Source of the DNA: Dinochytrium kinnereticum
Taxonomy: Eukaryota; Chytridiomycota; Chytridiomycetes; Chytridiales; Chytridiaceae
Assembly: GCA_027604005.1 (NCBI GenBank)
Contig: JADGJT010000125.1
Span: 1 to 56,438 of the forward strand
Reading direction: 5' to 3'
DNA length: 56,438 nucleotides
The stretch's first letter is position 1; each line of letters opens with the position of its first letter. The translations under genes were made by a program, and so were the position numbers. Under the pieces are notes generated by a model. That model was not told the origin of the DNA. It did no database searches and worked only from the letters and a program-made list of their open reading frames with translations. Below are positions 1 to 11,158 of this stretch, in pieces.

Positions 1-903
1 CACCCCCACCCCGAACCCCCCACCCTTTCCCCAACCCGCCCCCCCCGACCCCCGAAGGCTTTTTTTCAAGTCCTTTTTTCAAGAATTTTTCAAGTGCCTG
101 CTCACGGGACGGTATGGTAGGGGAGCCGATCTATTCGTTCTTTTCTTTTTCTCCCCGGTTTGTGCTTCTCACTTTTCTTTCCCCTTTCTTACATTATGCC
201 CTCGCGTTGCGCCAAGTTTCCCGTGTGGCCCCGCGCCAGTGCTGGGACACTAAACGCCCCGCGATCCCCTGGGCCGGATACGCGTATCTCCACAGGTGAA
301 CCAGCATTTAACATCCGCAAAACACACGACTTCGTCGAGCACATTTGAATTAGGAACAGGTTGCGAAAGGCCAGTGTGCATGCTGAATACTATGTCCCAA
401 GTCGTGGCGTCAATTCGGTTAGATATGTTACCGACCACATATAGAGCCTTCCTCAGCTTTGACCGTGCGAGTTTTCCAAACTCCAAGTCAATTGGGGACA
501 TGTTATCCCAAGGTCAGGATGCTTTCCACTTCAATGAGTTCATCAGTTCAATTGTTTTGTATGAATAACAATTTCTTCCAAGAGATGAAGGATGGAGTTG
601 TTGATAGAAAATCCCTTTACTTGCTGGGTCCTCCAGCGTGCTGTTGCCATTCTTACCCGTTTGGTCAAGAGTGATATTTTACCATCAGAGTCAACTGCAG
701 TTAGTGCGGCGTGATGAGACACTCTCCATCTGAAAACTACATTCTCACTCCATCTTTCATTGCACGCGTCAATCTACGAAAACCAGGTGCACCAGGAGTC
801 CTAGCCTCATATGCCAAACTTTGAAGATGTCGTAAAATAACCATACGTATATTAAATTCTAGTCTCAAAACTCCCAACAAAAAAAGTATCAGCATCTTCC
901 GCT
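1..903. other. Left edge: C-rich tract and possible degraded coding remnant
   Basis: The first 55 bases are nearly all C with a few A, T and G; the other strand therefore carries several G runs. It is not a TTAGGG/CCCTAA telomere repeat. On the minus strand between about 835 and 545 two protein-like open stretches in different frames abut: one reads LRHLQSLAYEARTPGAPGF and stops near 730, the other reads FRWRVSHHAALTAVDSDG and stops near 547. A third stretch runs on to 250. This looks like a frameshifted remnant or a gene with unrecognised introns. I do not recognise the family. The 3' end of the transporter transcript must also fall here. Confidence 0.35.
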
Positions 904-3900
904 CTACTCGCTTTTCTCCCGCCCAGCAAGAGACTTTAGCATATCCGCATTCGCCTCTCCCGTGTCAGACACCATAGCATAGAACTGACTTGAGGTGTTC
1001 GCAAGCAAAGCATTGGGTGAGTCAAACTCTGCCACCTTTCCGGCATCCAAAACAAGCACGCGATCTATTTACGGAAGGAAAATAGAATAAGTTAATAATG
1101 AGTGAGAGAATCAGGCAATGTCTAACCGTAATCAATCACGGTGTTCAGTCGATGAGCAATGGTCAGAACGGTTTTCCCTGCAGATAAAGGTTAGTCGAGA
1201 AACAGCAACATGAGGGTAGCGCACCTTTGAAATCCCTTCGGATAGCCTTCTGAATAAAGTCGTCGGTAGCAAGATCGACGCTGGCAGTGGCTAAAAGAAT
1301 AATAAGTGACGGGGAACTAGAAATACAGCTCTGGTTGATTCTAATTACCTTCGTCAAGGATAACGATAGGGGCGTTGCGGAGCATAGCTCGAGCAAGACA
1401 GATCAACTGCCTCTGCCCAGTTGACCAATTCTCCCCACTATTGGACGAAGGAAATAAAAACAAGGAGGAAGTATTCAGTAAACCCAAATCAAGGAGCCGG
1501 TATTTTGGGAAGATAATCACCCTTCAGACACAGGCATCTCCAGCTGCTTCGCGTTTGCCGACACTACATTCTTCAAGTCACTTCTAGCAAGAACATCCCA
1601 AAGCTCATGATCCGTGTACTCATTAAATGGGTCTAAATTTGACCTTAACGTCCCAGAAAAAAGTACCGGGTCCTGCGGGATCACAGCAAGCCTCTTACGA
1701 AGGTCAAAGAGACCCATCTGCCCAATGTCTAGTCCGTCAATCAGCACCTTTCCGCCACTGGGTTCTACGAGACGGAGTAGAGCGAGGATGATGGTGGACT
1801 TGCCGGCACCAGTGCGGCCGACGATCGCAACTTTCTCTCCAGGCTATGAGGGAAGGGGTCAGAAGTTTGATTTTCGAAATGATTTTCGAAATCGAAAGCC
1901 TTACGTTTATTTGGATATCGACACCTTTGAGAACAAGGGGTAGACCGTCTCGGTATCGCAACTCCAGTCCTTCGAACTTGATTTCTCCCTTAGTGGGCCA
2001 AGCTACAAAAAACCAATAAGGATACTAATACACAATAACGCAAGCAACAAAAAAAAAAAAAAAAAAACACGAACCTTTAGGGGGCCGTGCCGTCTCAATA
2101 ACCTCAGGAGCTTCCTCCTTAAGATCATCAAACTCAAGCATCCTCTCAGCAGACACAAGATGCTGCTCCAACTCAGTAAACTCTCTCACGCACCAGTTAA
2201 GAACACCAGTGATCTGAAGAGAGTATGAGATGGTCAAACCAGCCAAGCCAGCGCCGACGGTGAAACGAGCCGCAACAGCAAAGATACAGGCGCACAATAT
2301 CCTGCAACAAGTCAGAACGAAAGCAAAGAAAATAGGTCTGACAGGGGAGAGGGATGGTGAAAACTTACATAAAAGTCGCAATCGCCTCCAATCTAAGTCC
2401 AAGCCATCGCTGAGAGAGAAGGAGGGGAAAGTAAGCACGATTGGTCCAGTCCAATAAATCAAGGTTCTTGTCAGTGAACTTCTTCTGAACGCCATATGCA
2501 CGTATGGTAGCAAGACCCGACAGTCCAGACGCGAAGTGCGCGAAAAGAGGAGATCTCATAACACTGTCCAATCGCTTCAATTCTCGTGTGGTATTCCTAC
2601 ACAATGAATGAATTGATTAACTTCTTCTTCTTTTTTTTTTTTTGTAAAAGGCAAATACAATGTGAGAAAAAACAAACCTGAAGAATGATTGCACAAAATA
2701 GTAAGCAACACCGGTTGGGATAAGAACGGCGATGAAGTAAGGGAAGACAGCGCAGATTAAGCAGACTGTTCCAAGGATAAGCGAGAGAGTGTAGGTCACC
2801 ATACGCGCGGATTCAGGGACAAGGGAGTCAAGGGTGTCGACATCCTTCGAGAACCGGTTCAGAATTCGGCCTAAAATGAGAGGTGTTAATTCGTATTTTT
2901 TAAGAAAAATATGGTGAAAGGGGTGCTTGAATTGCTTACCCAAAGGAGTGGTATCTGATTTCAGAATTTTCCAAAAAAGGTCGTCATTAGCGTTATAAAT
3001 CCAACTCTCGCGGCCACAACCGTAAGCAAAAAAAATCACGCAACTCACCAAAATATTCAGTAGGCGCCCTGAAAACCTTGCTAAGCGATCGATTATGAAG
3101 CCTCCTCGCCGCCAAAATACCAGCAAAAGCAAACGTCATACCGCTACCCAGCGCTGTAACAACTTGGATGAACCCCCAACTAATATAAACATCCAAGTAA
3201 AGCTTTCCATCAAAACTAAATCGGTTGGCAGACCACCAGGTCAACCATAAATCAGTTCCAATCCTAGCTAGCTGAGCGAGGATCAGGAGAATGATGATAA
3301 CGATCATTGACGGAGTACCACCCGCAGCCTTAACATCTGTAGGTGTGTGTTAGACAAGATAAGGTTCAGCAAAAGAAAAAAAAGGGGGAAAAGATACGTA
3401 CATCCTGATACAACACCAGAGCTCAATGAGCCAGTCGCTCGGTACTCCTTTGTCATGAGCTTCCCGTCTCCAAACGGGTCGTTTTCAACATTGGCTCCCT
3501 TCTTGATCTCATCTACAGCCCCGAGAATGGGCTTCGCACTGGCCTTGGCGGTGATATCGATCTTGCGAGATTCGTTAGAGGTAACCAGGAATCCATCCGG
3601 CTGTGCTGTTTCACCAGAGTCCTCTGAATCGGTTCGGCTAGGAGAGGGGCTGACGAGATCGGCGTGGGCAACTTCAGGGGTCGAGTCGGTCGAGGCGAGT
3701 TTGAGATCTCCCTCTTCGGCTTCGGGGTTGCCGTATCTTTGTTTTTTTTTAAGAAAGAAAGGGGAAGGAAAGAAGAGGTTAGAGTCTTAACAGCTGCGCT
3801 CGGCCGGCTACCACTTATGGGCCTAGGATACTGACGAAATACGGAATTGAAGTGAGAGGAGAGGGAACTTACTCTGAGACAAGCTTTGCGAATCGACCGT

Positions 3901-6519
3901 TACTCGCCATCATTTCGGAATAACTTCCTTGTTCGATGATGACACCCTTATCCATCATGTAAATGTAGTCCGCCTAAAGAGCCCGAAATGAGTTTACATA
4001 GATGGGTTCAGAGAGTCAAAAAAAAAAACCGTACCTGAGGCAAAAAGTGGAGTTGATGGGTGACGAGCAGCCTAGTCTTCCCACCCAAAGCGCCACAAAT
4101 ACACTTCTCAAACAAGTACCTCCCTACATGAGCATCCACAGCGCTCAAAGGATCATCCAAAAGCACAATCTCCGCATCAAAATAAACCGCCCTCGCCAGA
4201 CTAACTCGCTGTCTCTGCCCACCCGACAGATTAATCCCCCTCTCTCCAATCTCAGTATCATCACCCGCCGGCAACACAGTCAAATCCCTCTCCAGAGCAC
4301 AAGATTTGATGGCATGAGCGTACCGTTTCTCATCAAGAGGTGCGCCAAACAGAATGTTCTCTTTGAGCGTCGAGTTTTGAATCCATGCTGTTTGTGGGCA
4401 GTACCCGACTGTGCCGGAAAATTCAACTTCACCCGCTGTGCGCTTCATCTCACCGACAAGACCATTGAGGAGAGAAGATTTTCCTGCTCCCACGACACCA
4501 ACAATGGCGACGAGGGACCCGCGGGGAATGGAAATGTTGACGCCTTTGAGAGTGAATTGCTGATCAAAAGAGCCAGTTAATGCCTCCACCTCTATCTTAT
4601 CGACAGCCCCTTCTCCGCCCACAGCGCTATCCTCAACCACAAGTGTGGTCTCCTCCTTCTTATCGCGTGAAACCGTGGATACCCGACCCCCAGCATCTCC
4701 ACCCTTCCCTTCTTTCTTCTCCTTCCCACCACCCCCATTGTCCTCCTGAAAGCTGCCGTCAACATCCCAGATAAAGTCGGCGTTTGCAACCCGGATCGCA
4801 TTGGCCTCGCCAGAGGGGAGGAAGGTGGGTGGGCTGTCGAGTTCGTCGGCGGTCATGATGGCGTTTAGACGATCCATTGCGACCTTGGCGTCGGTAAGCT
4901 CGGTGGCCATCAAAGGGATCAGCATGCAAGGAATACGAAGGACGTTGAAGAGTGCGAGCGAGGCGAACTAGGGAAAAGGTTAGGAATGCTCTAGAAATCG
5001 ATTTGAAGAAGGGGGAGTCACTCACCACACGGGGAGCATCAAGCGTTCCACCGTTATTGCTGAAAACACCAAAGGTGGCAATGGCGGCGAAAGCTGGGAT
5101 GATCTATATTTGTATTAATTTGAGTTCGTATGCAAAAGAAACAACAACAAAAAAAAATCACAGATCTAAGAAGAACGAAGGCCTACCGTTGTCAAAGCGG
5201 AGATACCGCCACGAAGAATCAACAAAATCCTAACAAACACCAACTCATTCTTTCTCAATCCCTTGATAGAAGCCAGAAAAGAATTCTCCCATGCATAGAG
5301 TTTCATAACACGAACACCTGTCAAAGCTTCCTGGGTCACCTTCACGCGTTTATCCGTAACGTGAGAGGCGCGGCCACGAATCACAGCGAGGACTATAGAG
5401 TGTGTCAAACAAGTTGAAGAAGAAAAAATTTTAAAAAAAAAAGGAATAAAAAAGTATAAAGAAAACCTTAGATTTAGCCTTACATTTCATAGCATAAACC
5501 TGAAAGGGCGCCAAGAAGAGCAACAAGACCAAACCAGCGATGGCAGCAACCCCCACATTGTAAACCAGCAACGCCATAGCCACAATAAATAAATAAGGAA
5601 CCGACCACACCAGGTTCAAAAAAGCCGTTCCTCTCTCCATCCTCGACATATCTGTCGCCATAATGTTCACAATGGCTCCGGAGGAAAACGATTGGCGGCC
5701 CTTAGGAGAGAGGCGCAGACATTTCGAATACAGAGACGCGGTGAGTGCGCTTCGGACGCGGAACCCGGCTCGCATCGCCTTGTCAAAGTATCTGAGAACG
5801 ATGTTAAAAAGCACTCTATCTAAGAGGGGGGAAAGCTGAGGCCTACTTGTGTGTGCACCATCCTGCAACCATCTGTGCCAAGCCTAAGATAACCGCGTAC
5901 ATGTATCCGGTGGAGGCTGGAGGTGCCTCTGTGCCGTCAGCCATCGCGCGTCCTGTATCGGCGAGGAATCTCACGAGGGCCAGAACCAACAAGGGTGAGA
6001 GCGCGGAAATGGTATCAGATATTAAACGATACGGTGCTATCCTGATAACATCCCATTTGAACGCCTTTTTAAGACAACAAAGAGGAAAGTGTTAAAAAAA
6101 AAAAAAAAAGAGAATGAAAGGGTCGAAATAAATATTACCGCCCACAATGCCCTTTGAAGATGAGGCTTCGGATTTCTCGCAAGCTCCCTCTCCCACGCAA
6201 CGCTCAATCTTTCCGTCATATGCTTTGCGGTCAAATCACCCTCGAGCACAAACAAATCCTCCTCATTCAGCGCGCGTCGGTTTCCCGTGATAATAAACTT
6301 TTCCATCCACTGGTACGTGCTTCGGGAAAAGAATCCAACGTAAGGCTCAGGCATGATGCCGCCTGTCCAAGGGCGGTCCCTGCCCATATTGCCAAAGAAG
6401 AAGAAGCTGAGATGCTGGAAGACGTTTGCTTCCGGACCAGGAGCCTTGCCCTTCAGAGGTTGTGGTTTTGAGAAGTCGTCATCTGGGGAAGCGGCCTCAG
6501 CCTTTCCTCGCGTGGGCAT
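904..6519 (-). CDS. ABC transporter, subfamily C (MRP/Yor1-like), short type
   Basis: This is an ATP-driven exporter of the ABCC family, which moves conjugates, drugs or metal complexes across the plasma or vacuolar membrane. The start at 6519 gives a soluble N-terminus followed directly by the first membrane domain, so the extra TMD0 of long MRPs is absent. The first nucleotide-binding domain (about 4600-4020) has Walker [10 protein letters not shown], signature LSGGQRQR and Walker [16 protein letters not shown] second membrane domain follows at about 3400-2000. The second nucleotide-binding domain (about 1850-950) has Walker A GRTGAGKS, Walker [15 protein letters not shown] and the H-loop in [10 protein letters not shown]. 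Length is roughly 1,400 residues over many short introns; the first exon is 6139-6519. It ends in GREKSE. Substrate cannot be told from sequence. A TATAAAG lies about 120 bases upstream of the start. Confidence 0.93.
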
Positions 6520-6638
6520 CGCTTGTGATTAAGATATCTGCAAAGGATGACAGAGGCGGTCAGAGAAAAAAGAACAGAGGATACTAGAGTAAGCAGAAGC
6601 CAAAAACCAAACAGGGACTTGAGGGGATAGAAACCGCA

Positions 6639-6645
6639 CTTTATA
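6639..6645 (-). promoter_or_regulatory. Candidate TATA box of the ABCC gene
   Basis: On the minus strand this reads TATAAAG, about 120 bases before the ATG at 6519. A purine-rich tract lies just upstream (6650-6720). Position is right for a core promoter, but no transcript start is known. Confidence 0.35.
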
Positions 6646-6922
6646 GAAGCAGCAAGAAAGAAAAGAAAAGGAAAGGAAGAAGAAGAAAAAAAAAGAAGGG
6701 AGAAAGGAAAGGTCTTTTATCCAAAAAACTTAATGGGACTCTGAAAAATTCAAAGAGAGGCAAGGGTCGGAACGGATGCTGAAGAATTGTCATTTCATGG
6801 AGGAGGCAAAGGCATGGGAATTGTCATGGAAAGATTTGTAATTGTCTGGCTGCTTGTGCCACAGCCATCGGCAGCGGATGCACTTGCAGCTCCCGCTGAC
6901 TGCGGCAATGCCCCACAGGGTC

Positions 6923-6960
6923 AGGGAGAGGGAGAGGGAGAGGAAGAGGGAGAGATGGGG
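6923..6960. repeat. GGGAGA-type purine repeat
   Basis: Six-base GGGAGA units are repeated imperfectly over about 38 bases, giving an all-purine strand. Such tracts can form triplex or G-rich structures; no function can be assigned from sequence. Confidence 0.8.
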
Positions 6961-7906
6961 GCGTGAGGCAGCCCGTGCGTGAGGGAGGAGGTGGAAGGTT
7001 GGGTTTCGACGGCGACCGACTCCCATCCATCATCCATCACAGAAAGAGCAGGGCAGACGGTCCTTTGAGCATCCCCTCCATGCCTTCCCACGCATCCTCA
7101 CCTACCAACCTACTAGCTGAGAATGCGATGGTGGTGCAATGCAGTGGGCTCTAGGGTGCGAGCCGTGCCAGACCGAATGTGATGTTTCGCAGGAAGGGAA
7201 AATAATATGGAACTTGGATCGGATTGCAGCCAGCCCCAAGAGGCCCAGGCAAGCAAGTATGCGTGGAAGATGTGCAAAGAGTTGGTGGACACTCGGGAGG
7301 GCTCACCTGTTGAGCAGAGTATAGGCGAGATGTGAGCGAGCTCGGCTCAGGCTCAGATGGTGAAGGTCAAAAACCAAAAGATGGCAAAATGGTCTCAAAA
7401 ACCAACAAAAAGAAAAAGAAAGGTGTGAAACAGTTTCGGAAGGTCCAAGCCCTTCCACCTTTTCACCCTATGATCTCCATTTCAGGTGACAGCGTACTGG
7501 TTTTAATAACATTAAAGAAAACATCAAGATAGACTGAGCATTTCAATGCTTGTTGGCTGTTGCCAGTGCGTGTTTAAGATGGAGGAGATGTGATTCGGAT
7601 CCATTTGTCCTCTGCTGCAGCTTCTCCCTCTCTCGCACACCCTCGTTCCATCAGCCAGGAAAGAGCAGCGCCTCACCCCGCCCGCAGCTGTGATGCATGA
7701 GCGGACAGGGGATTGAATGGAATGGAAAGAAGGCGAAATGTTTATTTACCTAACCCAAGCAAGTCAAAGCGCTCCCTCTAATATAAACACTCCAATCTTC
7801 CTTCTAAAATAACGCACATTCTAATAATAAACGTTAATAATATGTAACAATGCTGAATGAGAAGTAATTTAGTAATAATAGATACAGCAGCAATAATATT
7901 TCTCTC

Positions 7907-7931
7907 ATAATAATAATAATAATAATAATAA
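7907..7931. repeat. TAA trinucleotide microsatellite
   Basis: About eight tandem ATA/TAA units in the intergenic region. A second shorter copy lies about 200 bases away. Confidence 0.9.
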
Positions 7932-8130
7932 AAATAGCAAATAAAATATCGTCAGGAATATTCCACAGACAGAAAAGAGGGAAGAAGGAAGAGAGAAGAA
8001 ACAAAAAACTCGATGTCTCTCACACACAGGCGCTGCCGTGAATCGTTTGAGCGAGAATTTGCGTCGTCTATTTGCGGGCGTTGGTTGCACAATCGTGACA
8101 GGGAGAATTTGAGTGATGATGTATTTCTTC

Positions 8131-8150
8131 TAATAATAATAATAATAATA
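8131..8150. repeat. TAA trinucleotide microsatellite, second copy
   Basis: About six to seven tandem TAA units, about 145 bases upstream of the NDUFA4 start codon. Confidence 0.9.
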
Positions 8151-8204
8151 TTTGAAAAGATATTCCAGGCAGGACTAAAAATAGCCTGCTGCTGGCAAAA
8201 AAAC

Positions 8205-8210
8205 TATAAA
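8205..8210 (+). promoter_or_regulatory. Candidate TATA box of the NDUFA4 gene
   Basis: TATAAA lies 84 bases before the ATG at 8294, with a C-rich stretch between them. Position and sequence fit a core promoter element; not otherwise supported. Confidence 0.4.
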
Positions 8211-8293
8211 TTCACCGACCCTTTCCCCCCCCCCCACTCACCCACAGCCTCACTCAACCTCCTTCCGCACACTCAACACCCACATCAACAGCA

Positions 8294-8873
8294 ATGGGCA
8301 AGCACCTCGCTCCGTACTCTGTAAGCCCGTGCTTCCCTCTCCTGACTGCCTGTCTGCCTGCCTCACCCTGCGCTTTCCGTCGCTGTCTTGTCTGTCTTTG
8401 ATCGGTGTGTCTGCGATCCTAACCATCTTAAGGTCTACCCCCTCTTCGGCATCATGGCCGTCGCCCTTGGCGGTGCCTCCTGGTACCTCACCCGCCTCGC
8501 ACGCAACCCTGATGTCGTCTGGGCTCACCAGAAGAACCCCCAGGTTTGTGCCCGTCCACCCAGAGCACGGCTGTCCGGATGATCGTGTTTTGCTTTTACC
8601 TTTTTTAGCCGCATTCGTTTGAACACCTTTTCTGATCTTTTCCTTCATCTACTTCCTTCTCCCTCGCGTCCGTTAGCCCTGGCAGTCCGTCCAGCAGGGG
8701 TACACCACTAAGGTATGTTGCTCGCCTCAAGATCTCGCTTCCGTTTTTGCTCTTTTTTTTTTTCTCCTCAGATTTTTTTGATTCCTGCTTGCTGATATTA
8801 ACACTGATTCAAACAGATGATGGACCCCAATGGCAGGTTCGAGGGCAAGTTCTGGAAGCGTTCCTCCTTCTAA
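8294..8873 (+). CDS. NDUFA4: NDUFA4/MLRQ (B12D family) respiratory-chain small subunit
   Basis: This is a 76-residue, single-pass protein of the mitochondrial inner membrane. The MLRQ/NDUFA4 family was first assigned to complex I and is now known to bind cytochrome c oxidase. Four exons join cleanly: 8294-8320, 8433-8543, 8677-8712 and 8817-8873. A membrane segment (YPLFGIMAVALGGASWYLT, residues about 10-30) is followed by the family signature RLARNPDVVW and then PQPW. Length matches the animal protein of about 80 residues. One intron ends in CTTAAG, a less common but accepted acceptor. A TATA-like site lies upstream. Identity rests on the family signature and length. Confidence 0.9.
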
Positions 8874-9049
8874 AGGACCTCGTCTTTGACTCTGCTGCTG
8901 CACGCTGGTGATCATACCAGCACTCCTGCCGATCATCAATCATCACCCAATCGCTGCACCCAAACCCAACTTCACCCGCATTCTCTCTCCATCCTCAAAC
9001 CAAACAAAAAAGAACAATACACACTTGCCGCTGACATTGAGCCTCTTTT

Positions 9050-9070
9050 TATTATTATTATTATTTTATT
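9050..9070. repeat. ATT trinucleotide microsatellite
   Basis: About six tandem ATT units in the 3' region of NDUFA4. Confidence 0.85.
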
Positions 9071-9306
9071 GCTTTGTGGGCATGAATCTGTTGCAGCCTC
9101 TTGATGGAGACCTCTTTTGACTTTCACTTGTCCTTTTCATTATTACAGTATTAAAGTTTTTGAGTCTGCTGAATATCCGTGCGCTTGTCTGGTGAGGTTT
9201 TTCCTTTTGTCCGATCGACACCCGGTTCTTCCCGGGAGTGCTTCTGGAATATCTTTGCTGGGATGTTTCATCGTGTTTTTTGTGTTGTTGTTTTTTTTGA
9301 TACATA

Positions 9307-9312
9307 TTTATT
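9307..9312 (-). terminator. Poly(A) signal of the EBP1 gene
   Basis: The minus strand reads AATAAA eleven bases after the stop codon of the EBP1 gene. Confidence 0.5.
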
Positions 9313-9322
9313 ATTTAGTCTC

Positions 9323-11072
9323 TCACATCTCCATGTCCTTGCTTGGCGCGTTGGCCTGCACAGAAAGAAAAGCGTTAAGACAGAATGCATGCAAGCGCGT
9401 CATGAAACGAATGCACAATCAATGCAAGAACAAAAGACTCACCGGGTTCTTCGCTTTAGCAACTCTCACATCTGTCTTCAAGACCTCAGCAATAGGGGTC
9501 CCATCCACCGAAAAATCAGAGTGAACAAACGGCGGATTCAACTGCGCCGTCAACCTCATAGGCCCGGAAGGCAACAGCAACGTCGTCAACTTAAACTGCG
9601 CAACAACCTCCCCATGCATCTCTGCCATAACAGGTCTCCCCAACACAACCTCATGGTTCATTAACTCCTGAATCCCCAACCGATGCTCCTGTTTCATGTC
9701 CACCAGCGACCTCAGTGAGAAAGGAAACACTCCAAAGGTTCGAGAGATGTCGTTGTAGGCGTGACGAGAGGCTTTGAGCTTAAAATTGTATAGTTTTTGG
9801 ACGTCTCGTTGAAGCACGGTGGGACGGTCGGCGGTTGGACGGAGGGAGCCTGAGCCAGTGGACATGACAACGTTGATGGCATAGACCTCGTTGTCCATGA
9901 ATATGAAGGGTTCTTCGATCATCGCAGGGTCGATGCCGTTGGGGATTTCCTGTCATTGGTTGAGATGCGTTAAGATAAATGCAGAAGAGTCTAAAAGTAT
10001 CTTCGCCTGTGGGTAGACGATAAAATACCTGCTGAGACTCGATGAGGAAACGCTTCATGAGAAAAGTCGAAGTACCCTCAACAGGGTGAACGTTGAATGC
10101 GGCAGCGACCTTTTTTTTAAAAAAAAAAAAAAAAAAAAAGAAAAAAGATATTAAGAAATAAATCCCAAGTAGAAACAAACAAGTCCAACCTGATTAATAG
10201 CCTCAATGACATCTGTGCTCCTCGCTCCATACCGAACCAACCGTAAGGCAGCCTCTGCAGCATAGTAAGCGGCGCAGATAACATCCGCGGTTTTTCCTGT
10301 GATGGGCTGATCGGAACGAGGGTTGAGAACGGTGGTGTGAGCAAGATTGGCGACGTAGCCATCAATGTGGACTCCAAGTTCCCTATTTTTATATTACAAT
10401 TATGAAGATCAAGTGCCTTTGTCTGGCGAGAGACTTACACTTTGACTACGTCGCCGAGTTTTAGAACGGATGATTCGTCGGCGAGAGGTGAGTAGCAGTG
10501 AGCGATTTCGTTCACGGAGACACAGGTGGGGTAAGCAATGCCCTTTTCAATGTTTCCTTTTGTGAACACCTTTGAGGTCTGGGGTATGCCGTCAAAGAGT
10601 GGGAATTTAAGTTAGACTTGATTCATAAAAACCTTTCAGTTTTAAGTGTGATGCTTAGAAAACCAAAGTAAAAAGAAAAAAAAGCAGCCCAGAGGAAAAA
10701 CGCCTTCCAGCATGCATCCCCATGAATGCGTATAATGGAATCAAGAAAAAGAGTCCCTACCTGATCCAAGATGAAATCGTCTCCCAGCTTGCAAAGATCT
10801 GCAATTTTAACGCCAGGTGCGGCAGCGTTTACAACTTTCCGGATCGCATCTGCACAAAGCAGCAAGCAGAAGGTCAGAGAACCCAAACAACAACATTCCC
10901 GCCTTCCACCACCACCCAGATGCAGCAGCGGCATGCAACCCTCCCACCCCCTCCCAAATTCTCATAGCAACCCACCGTTCGCAAAGGCAGCAGCAGTCTG
11001 GTACTTCTGGATGACGGTGTCGACGAGGGTGTTGTCCTTGTCCAGCTCTGTTCTCTGGTGGTCGATCTCCAT
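9323..11072 (-). CDS. PA2G4: EBP1/PA2G4-like proliferation-associated protein (methionine aminopeptidase fold)
   Basis: This protein belongs to the PA2G4/EBP1 group, which keeps the methionine aminopeptidase fold but lacks peptidase activity and binds ribosomes and rRNA. Family features in order are IQKYQTAAAFAN at the N-terminus, DAIRKVVNAAAPGVKIADLC, a central block with HIDGYVANLAHTTV-like sequence near 10370-10310, FIFMDNEVYAINVVMSTGSG, and FKLTTLLLPSGPMRLT. The last exon is only ANAPSKDMEM, so the lysine-rich tail of the human protein is missing or very short. The Met codon at 11072 gives an N-terminus of the usual length. The open frame continues upstream to the run of Ns at 11098-11107, so the true start may lie in the gap (a few more residues). 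The gene is divergent from WDR55. Confidence 0.87.
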
Positions 11073-11097
11073 TTCAGCTTGCGTCAAGGGTTTGTCA

Positions 11098-11107
11098 NNN
11101 NNNNNNN
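11098..11107. other. Assembly gap (10 Ns) beside a poly(A) run
   Basis: Ten undetermined bases are followed by 16 A residues. The gap sits in the short spacer between divergent EBP1 and WDR55, so its true length is unknown and the 5' end of EBP1 may be hidden in it. Confidence 0.95.
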
Positions 11108-11158
11108 AAAAAAAAAAAAAAAAGGAGGAGAGCTTGAGGTTGGTGTTTGGCTGCAGCC

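Larger units (their letters stand above)
6520..8293. other. Long intergenic region between divergent ABCC and NDUFA4 genes
   Basis: This is the only gene-free stretch above 1 kb. It holds a purine tract (6650-6720), GGGAGA-type repeats (6923-6960), AT-rich sequence around 7750-7900 and two TAA repeats. Open frames of 60-80 codons occur on both strands, including a lysine-rich one at 7332-7532, but none shows a known motif or a supported exon structure. I saw no tRNA, 5S or snRNA-like sequence. Promoters for both flanking genes must lie here. Confidence 0.6.
8874..9322. other. Convergent 3' spacer with ATT repeat
   Basis: This stretch lies between two genes that end toward each other and holds their 3' UTRs. 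It is T-rich, with an ATT repeat at about 9050-9070. No coding sequence with a recognisable motif was seen. Confidence 0.7.

Noticed and set aside
7332..7532. Lysine-rich 66-codon open frame in the long intergenic region
   Set aside because: No known motif, low-complexity composition, no supporting splice or poly(A) signals.
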